From NCBI GenBank assembly GCA_024400635.1, contig JAKSMI010000004.1:86340-150339 (forward strand): a stretch of DNA of 64,000 bases, written 5' to 3'. The notes under the pieces are model-generated. The model was not told where the DNA came from and searched no databases. It saw only the letters and a program-made list of their open reading frames with translations. The position numbers and the translations under genes were made by a program. The number at the start of each line of letters is the position of its first letter. Positions within the stretch are counted from its first letter, which is position 1. Of this stretch, positions 26,136-34,447 are shown one piece after another. The DNA is from Bacteroidales bacterium. Lineage in GTDB: Bacteria; Bacteroidota; Bacteroidia; Bacteroidales; WCHB1-69.

Positions 26136-27689
26136 TCATTTCGGCATCAATCTTATGAAGGGAGTCATCATTTCTTCCATGGATATGCCGCCGTGTTGGA
26201 ACGTATTGCGGTAATAATTGACGTAATGGTTGTAATTGTTGGGGTAGGCGAAGAAATCGTTCTTCGTGGCGAAAATATAACGAGATGTCAGATTCTCTTT
26301 CGGCAAGAATGCATCTTCTGGATTCTTAATCTCGAATACATCTTTCGTCGGATAATCCATCGTACTCTTGCCGACTTTATAGCGTAGATTGCTGTTTATG
26401 GTCTTGTCCGCAACAATCTTCAACGGATTGTCGATGCGAATGGTTCCGTGATCCGTTGTAATGAAGACCATCGCTTTCTTTCCCGCCAAATATTTTAACA
26501 TTTCGAAGAGTATGGAATTCTCAAACCACGATGCCGTAATGCTCCGATACGATTTTTCATCATCCGCCAATTCTCGAATGACATCAACATCTGTCCGCGC
26601 ATGCGACAGCATGTCAACAAAATTGAAAACCAACACATTCAACGGATTGTTCATGAACTGGTGGAAGTTGTCGAAGATTTTTTTCCCGAAATCCAAATTC
26701 AAAATCTTTGAAAACGAATACTTGACATTCTTTCCATAGCGTTTCAAGTATTCACCTAACAATTGTTGCTCATATTGGTTTTTGCTACCTTCGTCGTTCT
26801 CGTTGAGCCACAGTTGCGGATATTTTTGGGCAATGACAGAAGGCATCAGTCCGGAAAACAGGGCATTACGGGCATAATGCGTTGCCGTCGGCAATATGCT
26901 GTAGCAAATGCTTTCGTCCTCAATGCGGAAAAATTCATGAACCATTGGCTCAATGGTTTTCCACTGGTCAAAGCGAAGATTGTCGATGACAAAAAGAAAT
27001 ATGGGACGGTCAGGGGAGAGTAGGGGAAAGAGTTTGTCTTTTAGGACAGTATGCGACAATGAGGGTTTTTCGTCACATTTTCCCGTCAGCCAGCTGATGT
27101 AATTGCGAGAGATAAACTTGGCAAACTGCGTATTGGCTTCTTCTTTTTGATTGATAAGAATGTCGGCAACACCGCTGTCATCAATTTTTTCCAATTCCAA
27201 TTCCCAATATACTAATTCCTTATATAAGGATTCCCACTCAGAAAGAGATAGCTTGTCGGAGATTTTCATGGCCAATTCGCGAAAAGCCTGCTGATACGCC
27301 ATAGTACTCTTTTCACTAATAATCTTTTTATTGTCAATGTTTTTTTTCAGACATAGTAGTATCTGGTTCGGATTGACGGGCTTGATAAGATAATCGGCAA
27401 TATTAGACCCGATGGCATCTTCCATAATGTTTTCTTCTTCACTCTTGGTAATCATAACCACCGGTATGTTCTGATTGATGGTCTTGATGCGCTTCATCGT
27501 CTCAATGCCACTCATCCCAGGCATATTTTCATCCAGAAAAATAATGTCTATGTTTTCCTTGCGAAGGACATCAAGCGCATCATCGCCACTCACAACAGGA
27601 ATAACTTCATATCCTTTAGATTTCAAAAATAGAATGTGTGGTTTCAATAAATCTATTTCATCATCTGCCCATAATATTTTAGTATCCAT
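26136..27689 (-). CDS. porX: PorX: response regulator with PglZ phosphatase-like domain (T9SS regulator)
   Basis: 517 residues. The receiver domain has D9-D10, phosphoacceptor D53 in FLDENMPG, Thr in VMITKSEEE near 81 and Lys near 103. A helical linker follows, then a PglZ/alkaline-phosphatase-superfamily domain with FVIDNLRFDQW near 230, PTATHYARNALFSG near 260, NFVDMLSHARTDVD near 350 and TTDHGTI near 398. This is the exact architecture of PorX, which with the kinase PorY controls type IX secretion genes in Porphyromonas and relatives. PorY is not in the window. It fits the two proteins here with T9SS sorting domains. A promoter box lies at 27754-27761. Confidence 0.95.
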   Translation of the reverse strand: MDTKILWADDEIDLLKPHILFLKSKGYEVIPVVSGDDALDVLRKENIDIIFLDENMPGMSGIETMKRIKTINQNIPVVMITKSEEENIMEDAIGSNIADYLIKPVNPNQILLCLKKNIDNKKIISEKSTMAYQQAFRELAMKISDKLSLSEWESLYKELVYWELELEKIDDSGVADILINQKEEANTQFAKFISRNYISWLTGKCDEKPSLSHTVLKDKLFPLLSPDRPIFLFVIDNLRFDQWKTIEPMVHEFFRIEDESICYSILPTATHYARNALFSGLMPSVIAQKYPQLWLNENDEGSKNQYEQQLLGEYLKRYGKNVKYSFSKILNLDFGKKIFDNFHQFMNNPLNVLVFNFVDMLSHARTDVDVIRELADDEKSYRSITASWFENSILFEMLKYLAGKKAMVFITTDHGTIRIDNPLKIVADKTINSNLRYKVGKSTMDYPTKDVFEIKNPEDAFLPKENLTSRYIFATKNDFFAYPNNYNHYVNYYRNTFQHGGISMEEMMTPFIRLMPK

Positions 27690-27753
27690 AATAATCTTAT
27701 TTAGAGACTGTCACTTATCATACGTTAAACGCATTTTTGATGTTTTTATTTTG

Positions 27754-27761
27754 CAAAGATA
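27754..27761 (-). promoter_or_regulatory. Putative porX promoter
   Basis: Minus-strand TATCTTTG, matching TAnnTTTG, 65 bp before the porX ATG. A 12-bp inverted repeat lies just upstream (27782-27835), in operator position. Confidence 0.55.
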
Positions 27762-27781
27762 TGATTTTTTCCCAACTTCAC

Positions 27782-27835
27782 GAGAATTGAAAATTTGCTA
27801 TCGCATTGAGATGTGGTAAGAATTTTTCAATTCTC
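27782..27835. repeat. 12-bp inverted repeat upstream of the porX promoter
   Basis: GAGAATTGAAAA (27782-27793) and TTTTCAATTCTC (27824-27835) are exact reverse complements separated by 30 nt. The arms sit 20 bp upstream of the porX -7 box. They could be two operator half-sites or a hairpin; no other gene explains them. Confidence 0.55.
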
Positions 27836-28375
27836 ACAAATTGTATTTTACCCCCACTCAGAGAAAATCTAAATATAATAGGGCGGGGTATACGGTTGCG
27901 CCTGTTTAGATTTGTAAAACACCTAAACATTACAAGTGTAAACCCACAGCGTTAATACTTGTAAATAGACACTTTTTGAATCGACGCTATGTTTGTTTAC
28001 ATTTGTATACCACTATGTCTAAGTGGTGTGTCAACCAGTGCACTCTTTCTGTTGTTTACATTTTGTTTTTAAAGGAGGTGTAGGTATATACATGTGTCAA
28101 TATTAGTGGTGCAATGTGTGATTTTATGCCAATTTTTGCACTTTAGGATAAATTTAAATTTTAATTATTGTAACATATTGATACCCATAATAATATAATG
28201 TTTGTTTAATGTAATTGTTTAAATAATCACACACTGTTGTCAACAATTATGCGATTGTAATTTATTTTTGTATTATATTATTGTTTTACAACCAATTATG
28301 AATATTATCTAATGTAATTGATAATATAGTTATCAACAAAATAACATAGTGTTAATTTTGTAAAGAATTAAAGTG

Positions 28376-28383
28376 TATTTTTG
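28376..28383 (+). promoter_or_regulatory. Putative promoter of the HTH regulator
   Basis: TATTTTTG at 28376-28383, with a second weaker candidate TAATTTTG at 28353-28360. The inferred leader is over 200 nt, unusually long for this window. Confidence 0.45.
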
Positions 28384-28613
28384 CGGTGCAGTAGTGTTAG
28401 GTCTTCGGAATTGATATTGTGGTGTTGATAGACTTTACAACTATACCAACGGTGATGCCGTTTGTAATATTGAATTTACCTTTGTGAAAAATGTATAATC
28501 TACAGTGGATTGAGTTTTGTAAACATATCGATATTGACAAATGTTTTAACGGTGTATAATTGTAAAATAATGGTCTGGAAAATTTAATAATGTATAATAT
28601 AAAAAATAAAATT

Positions 28614-29342
28614 ATGGTTGACAGAATTAAACAAGTGATGGAGTATTATGACGAGACTCCAGCTGGCTTTGCCGAAAAATTGGGTATTAACAGATCTAAT
28701 CTTACACACCTGTTTTCTGGTAGAAACCAGCCGAGTCTGGATTTTGCCAAGAAAGTACTAAAAGCATATCCAGAGATTAGTACGGAATGGTTGATTATGG
28801 GTGTTGGTCTTATGATTAAAGATCCGGCCGAGGTGGCAGCGGAATCACAGAAAAAGTCTGTTATACAGACAAATCTGTTTGAAATGGAGGATAATGAACC
28901 TGAGGTAGAAACAGTGAAAGAAGCGGTTGTTGAAGAGGCATCGCTTCAAGTTGACCCAACGCCAATGTTGGAAGCAACGGAATCTCCAATTCCCGAGTTT
29001 GTAGTTGCAAATAATGATGAACATTTGGCAACGGAACCCGCTTTAGAGAAAAAAGGTAAAATTGAAACGACGGAGCCACAAGTAAAAATTGTACCACAAC
29101 ACGTTGATAAAAAAGAAGTTAAAACACAAAAACAGTCTATGGTACCCTTTGTAGAATCGAAAATTCAGCATCAACCCGACCCTCAGCCTGAAATTTCCAA
29201 TTCTCATGTAGATGAAAACACGGCTTCAGCCGTAGCGATGGCAACGGCTCCAAACCATCAGAGTTCAAAACCGGTTTCGAAAAAAATTGAGAAAATCATT
29301 TTCTTCTTTGATGACGACACCTTTAAAGTTTATAATGCATAG
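28614..29342 (+). CDS. XRE-type helix-turn-helix protein with long acidic linker
   Basis: 242 residues from ATG 28614; an ATG eight codons earlier (28590) is possible but adds only a Lys/Asn-rich leader. Residues 1-65 form the HTH: DRIKQVMEYYDETPAGFAEK, LGINRSNLTHLFSGRNQPSL, then STEWLIMGVG. About 150 residues of low-complexity Glu/Pro/Val/Gln-rich sequence follow. The last 20 (KKIEKIIFFFDDDTFKVYNA) form a short basic-then-hydrophobic motif that recurs, as I recall, at the end of such Bacteroidales HTH proteins. DNA binding is near certain; targets are unknown. It lies beside a 900-bp non-coding region that could hold its sites. Confidence 0.82.
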   Translation: MVDRIKQVMEYYDETPAGFAEKLGINRSNLTHLFSGRNQPSLDFAKKVLKAYPEISTEWLIMGVGLMIKDPAEVAAESQKKSVIQTNLFEMEDNEPEVETVKEAVVEEASLQVDPTPMLEATESPIPEFVVANNDEHLATEPALEKKGKIETTEPQVKIVPQHVDKKEVKTQKQSMVPFVESKIQHQPDPQPEISNSHVDENTASAVAMATAPNHQSSKPVSKKIEKIIFFFDDDTFKVYNA

Positions 29343-29422
29343 AAGGAATGGGCTTAAAGAATGGCATCTTTCCTTAAGCATTGTGGCAAATGGATGAAAG
29401 AAAGCTTATCTATAGAAGAAAT

Positions 29423-29458
29423 GCAAAAAAGGCTGTCAACTTTGACAGCCTTTTTTGC
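29423..29458. terminator. Bidirectional terminator between HTH gene and tRNA-Pro
   Basis: A 16-bp stem, GCAAAAAAGGCTGTCA / TGACAGCCTTTTTTGC, with a 4-nt loop. A-tract on one side and T-tract on the other allow function in both directions between the convergent genes. Confidence 0.85.
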
Positions 29459-29466
29459 TTTTTCTG

Positions 29467-29540
29467 TCGGGGTGAAAAGACTCGAACTTTCGACCCCTTG
29501 CACCCCATGCAAGTGCGCTAGCCAACTGCGCCACACCCCG
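29467..29540 (-). tRNA. tRNA-Pro, anticodon GGG
   Basis: A 74-nt cloverleaf on the minus strand. Acceptor stem CGGGGTG / CACCCCG with discriminator A; D-arm GCGC...GCGC; anticodon stem CTTGC / GCAAG with loop ATGGGGT, so positions 34-36 are GGG and position 37 is G as expected for proline; 5-nt variable loop; T-arm GAAAG-TTCGAGT-CTTTT. The C1-G72 pair is typical of bacterial tRNA-Pro. CCA is not encoded. A promoter box lies 23 bp upstream. Confidence 0.93.
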
Positions 29541-29562
29541 AACTTTCGTTTCAAAAGCGGTG

Positions 29563-29570
29563 CAAAAATA
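29563..29570 (-). promoter_or_regulatory. Putative tRNA-Pro promoter
   Basis: Minus-strand TATTTTTG 23 bp before the tRNA 5' end. Confidence 0.5.
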
Positions 29571-29616
29571 CAACTTTTTTTCTTACGTTGTACCAACGTA
29601 TCTACATTTTTTTTCT

Positions 29617-29624
29617 TATTTTTG
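29617..29624 (+). promoter_or_regulatory. Putative promoter of the metallopeptidase gene
   Basis: TATTTTTG 60 bp before the ATG at 29684. Confidence 0.5.
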
Positions 29625-29683
29625 CTGCTTAATAAATTTAGTATATATTCAATATAAAATTAATTTAGAAAAAACATTTCCTA

Positions 29684-31786
29684 ATGAAAAAAATCAACTT
29701 CTTATTACTCTTTTTTATTGCTATCATTATGAATGCAAATGCCAATAATCCAAATAGATATATAACTGAGGCCACATGTTCAAAAGCTAAGGCTGCCATT
29801 CAGAAAAACGGGTGTTCCATACCTACACAACTTATAGATCGCGGTCTGTCACAAGCTGCCGCATTTTGGACGAATCAAGATGGTTCAAGCGATGATTTTG
29901 TCAACTTTTGTGCAAACAATTTTTGCAAAACTTTGGAAGAAAAAGATCTTTTGTTTACAAGAATCTGTGATAATTTCGAAACTATTTTAGGTCACAATAA
30001 TCGAATCACCATCGAATTGTTGCGTCCATCTCACGTGCGTGGATATGAAACTTTGCCCGTGGATGAGATTTTTGGAGCTTATAGTGGTTTGGCGCATTTC
30101 AATGAGGATATGTTTAATAACAAACTCGCCTTCATTGTGATTCTGAATTTTCCTCATTTTACGTTGAAAGAGAAAGTTAATAATGGCGAAAATTGGACGG
30201 TTCGCCAATGGGGCTACGTTCGCCTTGGCGATGTTTTCACTAATCGCGTTCCCGCTTCCGTTGAACAGCATATCAGTTCTGCAACCGCTGCCGCTGAAAA
30301 CTATATTGCCAACTACAATATTCACATGGGTATGGTCTGGAGTGATAAAAACATCACTTATTGGCCGCGCAATATGAAACTTATCACTCACTGGGGCTTG
30401 CGCGATGAGTTGAAGGCTTGCTACAGCGATCCTGTTGATGGCCTTGAAAAACAGAAAATCATCTATAATATCCTGACACGCATTGTTGACCAGACTATCG
30501 CCGAAGATGTTATCGATAAGGATGAATATATTTGGTATCCTTCTACTAATCAAACTTTTGTACAACGTGTGGAAATTAAAGGAAAGTCTGAAAACAACAA
30601 ACGCTATGAATATCTGCTCAAGAATTTCAAGGCGGAAAAGTCGGCGGACGAATATTATGAAGATGGTAATTTCATTACACGAAAATTTGAAGATGAATAT
30701 GAAATTTCGGTAGAACAGACCGAAAAACTGTTCAAAGAACTGCTTTCTTCTCCACAGGTGAAAGATGTTTCTGAATTGATTTCTAAACGTTTGGGGCGTA
30801 AGCTGCAACCTTTCGACATTTGGTATGATGGTTTCAAAGCCCGTAGTACGATGGATCAGCGCATGCTTGATAGCATTACGATGAGTAAGTATCCTACGAC
30901 CGAAGCATTTGCTGCTGATCTTCCAAACATTTTGAAAAAGATGGGCTTTACTGCTGAAAAAGCTCAATTCATCTGTCAGCACGTTACCGTTGACCCATCC
31001 GTAGGTGCCGGTCATGCCTGGGAATCTCAAATGCGTTCAGACAATTCCATGCTTCGCACCCGTATCGGTGACCATGGTATGGATTATAAGGGTTATAATA
31101 TTGGTGTTCATGAATTTGGCCATAATGTGGAACAGACTATTTCGCTGCATGATGTTGACAATTATTTTCTACGTGGCGTGCCCAATACGGCTTTTACTGA
31201 AGCTTTGGCGTTCACTTTCCAAAACCGCGATCTCGATTTGCTTGGCCTGTCCAACAACGACACTATCAATAGTTATTTGAATACGCTTGATATTTTCTGG
31301 GGATGCTACGAAATCATGGGCGTTTCATTGGTGGATATCCAGACATGGCAGTGGATGTATGCTCACCCGAAAGCTAATGCTGAACAACTGAAAAATGCAG
31401 TTTTGCAAATTGCGAAGAGTGTTTGGAATCAATATTATGCTCCCATATTTAAAGTTGAAGACCAAACTATTCTGGCCTGCTATTCACACATGATTGTGGA
31501 TCCACTTTACCTGTCGGCATATCCTATTGGTCATCTTATTGATTTTCAGTTGGAAAACTATCTCGAAGGCAAAAATATCGGTAAGGAAGTACAACGCATC
31601 TATTCTATGGGCCGCCTGACTCCCGATATTTGGATGCAGCGTGCTGTTGGTCAAAGTTTGTCTGTTCAGCCAATTCTTGAAGCTGCTTCTTCCGCCGCGG
31701 ATGCCGTTGAAAATTATGATAAGATGATGAAGAAACTGCAAAAAGAAAGAAAAGAGGTAAAATTGCCTAAAAAGAAAAGAAAATAA
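29684..31786 (+). CDS. Exported M3-like zinc metallopeptidase, function unassigned
   Basis: 700 residues. A signal peptide (KKINFLLLFFIAIIMNANAN) indicates export. The only recognisable catalytic motif is H476-E477-F-G-H480 followed by E506 in TEALAFTFQ, 26 residues after the second histidine. That is close to the HExxH...E spacing of M3 oligopeptidases and suggests a gluzincin. The 450-residue N-terminal part does not resemble a family I can name. The protein ends in a very basic tail (EVKLPKKKRK). No T9SS sorting domain or lipobox is present, so a periplasmic location is likely. It is followed by the deoxynucleoside kinase after 59 bp. Confidence 0.65.
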   Translation: MKKINFLLLFFIAIIMNANANNPNRYITEATCSKAKAAIQKNGCSIPTQLIDRGLSQAAAFWTNQDGSSDDFVNFCANNFCKTLEEKDLLFTRICDNFETILGHNNRITIELLRPSHVRGYETLPVDEIFGAYSGLAHFNEDMFNNKLAFIVILNFPHFTLKEKVNNGENWTVRQWGYVRLGDVFTNRVPASVEQHISSATAAAENYIANYNIHMGMVWSDKNITYWPRNMKLITHWGLRDELKACYSDPVDGLEKQKIIYNILTRIVDQTIAEDVIDKDEYIWYPSTNQTFVQRVEIKGKSENNKRYEYLLKNFKAEKSADEYYEDGNFITRKFEDEYEISVEQTEKLFKELLSSPQVKDVSELISKRLGRKLQPFDIWYDGFKARSTMDQRMLDSITMSKYPTTEAFAADLPNILKKMGFTAEKAQFICQHVTVDPSVGAGHAWESQMRSDNSMLRTRIGDHGMDYKGYNIGVHEFGHNVEQTISLHDVDNYFLRGVPNTAFTEALAFTFQNRDLDLLGLSNNDTINSYLNTLDIFWGCYEIMGVSLVDIQTWQWMYAHPKANAEQLKNAVLQIAKSVWNQYYAPIFKVEDQTILACYSHMIVDPLYLSAYPIGHLIDFQLENYLEGKNIGKEVQRIYSMGRLTPDIWMQRAVGQSLSVQPILEAASSAADAVENYDKMMKKLQKERKEVKLPKKKRK

Positions 31787-31845
31787 TTGATTCTCAGATA
31801 ATTAATTTTTTTGAATATCCATTACTAATTAATAATAGAAATAAA

Positions 31846-32460
31846 ATGCACATAGCAGTAGCCGGAAACATTGGATCGGGGAAAACTACCCTGACCAGTA
31901 TGCTTGCCAAACATTATGGTTGGGAACCTATGTATGAAAGCGTGGAAAACAATCCATATTTGGCAAGTTTTTATGAAGATATGCAACGTTGGTCCTTTAA
32001 CATCCAAGTCTATTTCCTCAACAGCCGATTCCGCCAGGTTATCGAATTGAGAAAAAAGAAACGGGATGTCATTCAGGATCGTACCATTTATGAGGATGCT
32101 TATATTTTTGCTCCCAATTTGCACGATATGCAGTTGATGCCGACTCGTGATTTTGAAAATTATACGTCATTATTTGAATTGATGTCTCAGTTTATGGAAA
32201 TGCCAGACCTGCTCATTTATCTAAAGGCTGATATTCCTACGCTGGTGGCTCAAATCAATAAACGGGGACGCGACTATGAAAATACCATCCGTATCGATTA
32301 TTTGCAGCATTTGAATGAAAAATATGATGCTTGGATCGAAAATTACAAGGGAAAATTGCTCGTCATTGATGTAAATACCATCAAGTTTGCAGAACGTCCT
32401 GAGGATTTTGGTATCGTTATTGACAAGATTAATGCTGAACTATACGGTCTTTTTAAATAA
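31846..32460 (+). CDS. Deoxynucleoside kinase
   Basis: 204 residues. P-loop GNIGSGKTT at 7-15, the ESVENNPYL segment near 31-39 that lines the nucleoside pocket, the DRTIYEDAYIFA motif near 85 equivalent to the family DRS motif, and an arginine-rich lid (INKRGRDYENTIRIDYL) near 141. The family phosphorylates salvaged deoxynucleosides (dA, dG, dC or thymidine) using ATP; which base is used cannot be read here. Only 3 bp separate it from kdsB, so the two are co-transcribed. Confidence 0.88.
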   Translation: MHIAVAGNIGSGKTTLTSMLAKHYGWEPMYESVENNPYLASFYEDMQRWSFNIQVYFLNSRFRQVIELRKKKRDVIQDRTIYEDAYIFAPNLHDMQLMPTRDFENYTSLFELMSQFMEMPDLLIYLKADIPTLVAQINKRGRDYENTIRIDYLQHLNEKYDAWIENYKGKLLVIDVNTIKFAERPEDFGIVIDKINAELYGLFK

Positions 32461-32463
32461 TAT

Positions 32464-33186
32464 ATGTCTGTTAATATCATTATTCCAGCAAGATATGCTT
32501 CGACGCGCTTCCCAGGCAAGCCATTGGTGCTGATTAAAGGTAAGCCCATGATTCAGCATGTTTTTGAACAGGCTTCCAAAGCCAATGCCGACAAAGTGGT
32601 GGTAGCTACCGATGACGTTAGAATCCAAAATTGTGTGCTTTCATTTGGAGGAAATGCGGTGATGACCTCACCAGATTTGCCTTCAGGCACCGACCGATGC
32701 GGAGAGGCCGCCCGCTTATTAAATCTCGGGAAAAATGACGTCGTTGTCAATGTCCAAGGCGATGAACCCTTTATTACTAAAGATGTTATCAATTTGCTAA
32801 TCAGTAAGTTCGATAATCCACAGGTTGATATAGCCACCTTGACTACGCCTATCGTCAGCGAATTGGAAATTGATGACCCCAATAAGGTTAAGTTGGTTTT
32901 TGACAAAAACGATAAGGCTATTTATTTCAGCCGCTATTGCATTCCATATCTCCGTAATAAAGAGCAGGTTAAACCTACGTTTTACAAGCATATCGGCATT
33001 TATGCCTATCGTCAACAAATTCTTCAGGAACTGATAAAACTGCCTGAATCCATGCTCGAGAAGTGTGAAAAGTTGGAGCAACTTCGTTGGATGGAAAATG
33101 GCTATTCAATTTATGTGTCTGAATGTCAGTATAATGGCATAGGCATTGATACTCCTGAAGACTTGCATTTAATTAATAATGAGTAA
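32464..33186 (+). CDS. kdsB: 3-deoxy-manno-octulosonate (KDO) cytidylyltransferase
   Basis: 240 residues. The opening IIPARYASTRFPGKPL carries the nucleotide-binding R-x-x-S-T-R-x-P-x-K. VVVATDD lies near 43, and NVQGDEPF near 95 contains the metal-binding aspartate; FYKHIGIYAYR near 168 is also characteristic. The enzyme activates KDO as CMP-KDO for lipopolysaccharide inner-core synthesis, showing the organism makes KDO-containing LPS. It starts 3 bp after the kinase stop and is followed by the HU/SPOR gene after 45 bp. Confidence 0.94.
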   Translation: MSVNIIIPARYASTRFPGKPLVLIKGKPMIQHVFEQASKANADKVVVATDDVRIQNCVLSFGGNAVMTSPDLPSGTDRCGEAARLLNLGKNDVVVNVQGDEPFITKDVINLLISKFDNPQVDIATLTTPIVSELEIDDPNKVKLVFDKNDKAIYFSRYCIPYLRNKEQVKPTFYKHIGIYAYRQQILQELIKLPESMLEKCEKLEQLRWMENGYSIYVSECQYNGIGIDTPEDLHLINNE

Positions 33187-33231
33187 TCGAAAGATATCGG
33201 AAACGACATCTAAACCAATAGGTATTTTAAG

Positions 33232-34437
33232 ATGATAATTAAATATATAGTTAAGTCATTAGAACAGCGAGACACGGTTTTTGTTTCAGGATTGGGCTTG
33301 TTTGAGAAGTATTATCAATCAGCAGAAATTATTAATGATAAGATAAATCCGCCCTATAACGGTATAAAATTCGATCCGAATTTTGATGGAAATGGTTTTA
33401 ATTTCGAGATGTTTGTTGCACAGCAGGAAGGTAAGTTAATCAGTGAAACGAGTCAAACCATTAGTGAATGGGTCAAGGATTTAAAAAATGCCATTGACAA
33501 TAACAAAAGTGTCAGTTTTGAAAACTTCGGTACTTTCGCAAAGGATGCAAAAGGTGTGATTGCTTTTGCTTGCGATAGGATTCCAGAACTCAATATTGAA
33601 TTTGAAGGTCTAAATCCGGTTTCGATAGGAAATGTCGCAGCAGAGACCGTTCAAGAATGGTCTGAAAATGAAGATATAACAGAACAAAATTCCACCGTTG
33701 AACATCAAGATGTCGTGAAAGAAGAAACAGAAAATGTTCAAGGGGATGCTGCCATAGTGGTGGAAGAACCTGTTGAAGAACCCGAAGTTGATGAAACTAC
33801 TATTGATGCTCACGAAACAGAAATAGCTGAGCCAGAGGAACTTCAACCCATGGACGAGTCTATGGAGGATGATTCTTCTGATGGAAAGGAAAGTGATGAA
33901 AAGGGAAAACACCGTGGCTTGATAATCACCATTATCGTAGTTCTTATTTTGGCATTGCTGGCTGCTGCTGCCTATTATTTTAGAACTCCGCTGACCGATT
34001 TGTATCATCAATATTTTGACAAGAATCAAGTAGAAGTAGCGCAAGATGTTGAAACCCAAAATATTGCGGAAGAACCTGTCTTGGCGGATACCGCAATCAT
34101 GGAAGCAGACACTGATTTTGTAACAGGTCAAGTTATTGAAGATGAGGAATTTGCAAATTCCACTTATCAAGATGCTTTAAGTGAAAATTTATTGTCAGAA
34201 GATGGTGATTTTATTGTCGATTATGAAAAAGGAAGATATTATGTGATTGTAGGCAGTTTTAGAACGGAGAAGGAAGTGCGTCGTCATATCAGTGATAGAA
34301 ACTTGGAGTCATATCATCCTAAGGCAGTGCGTCAGTCTGGACAGAATTTGCGCGTTTGCATCGGCATATTTTCAACCGAACAAGCAGCCGAAAACTTTGG
34401 CCGTGAAAGTGGCCGCAACTATTGGGTTCTTAAGTAA
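33232..34437 (+). CDS. HU-like domain / transmembrane / SPOR domain protein
   Basis: 401 residues in a distinctive order. Residues 1-35 and 55-125 resemble the paired HU-CCDC81 domains of Bacteroidota (FVSGLGLFEKY, then VSFENFGTFAKDAKG). A long acidic linker covers about 145-225. One transmembrane helix follows (LIITIIVVLILALLAAAAYYF, about 228-248). Another acidic linker leads to a C-terminal SPOR domain (RYYVIVGSFRTEKEVRRH near 322; VCIGIFSTEQAAENF near 371). SPOR domains bind denuded peptidoglycan at division sites. The predicted topology puts the HU-like part in the cytoplasm and SPOR in the periplasm. A role linking nucleoid or division to the wall is inference. Confidence 0.82.
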   Translation: MIIKYIVKSLEQRDTVFVSGLGLFEKYYQSAEIINDKINPPYNGIKFDPNFDGNGFNFEMFVAQQEGKLISETSQTISEWVKDLKNAIDNNKSVSFENFGTFAKDAKGVIAFACDRIPELNIEFEGLNPVSIGNVAAETVQEWSENEDITEQNSTVEHQDVVKEETENVQGDAAIVVEEPVEEPEVDETTIDAHETEIAEPEELQPMDESMEDDSSDGKESDEKGKHRGLIITIIVVLILALLAAAAYYFRTPLTDLYHQYFDKNQVEVAQDVETQNIAEEPVLADTAIMEADTDFVTGQVIEDEEFANSTYQDALSENLLSEDGDFIVDYEKGRYYVIVGSFRTEKEVRRHISDRNLESYHPKAVRQSGQNLRVCIGIFSTEQAAENFGRESGRNYWVLK

Positions 34438-34447
34438 ATTCTTGAAT

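Larger units (their letters stand above)
27690..28613. other. Long AT-rich gene-free region between divergent porX and HTH gene
   Basis: About 920 bp with no convincing open frame on either strand. It holds the porX promoter and inverted repeat on the left and the HTH promoter on the right. The middle is AT-rich and has two copies of TTGTTTACATTT (27993-28004 and 28052-28063), the core GTAAAC again at 27938 and 28519, and DnaA-box-like TTGTCAACA (28237) and TTATCAACA (28330). This could be a multi-site regulatory region, a small-RNA locus or decayed coding sequence. No tRNA-like or known structured RNA was recognised. Confidence 0.5.

Noticed and set aside
28237..28338. TTGTCAACA and TTATCAACA read as DnaA boxes marking oriC
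   Set aside because: Each differs from TTATCCACA, similar words occur elsewhere (for example before dnaB at 3396), and no cluster of good boxes is present. Kept only as a weak remark.
29987..31030. Minus-strand open frame of about 350 codons within the metallopeptidase gene
   Set aside because: Antisense shadow; no initiation signals, and the plus-strand gene has signal peptide, catalytic motif and promoter.
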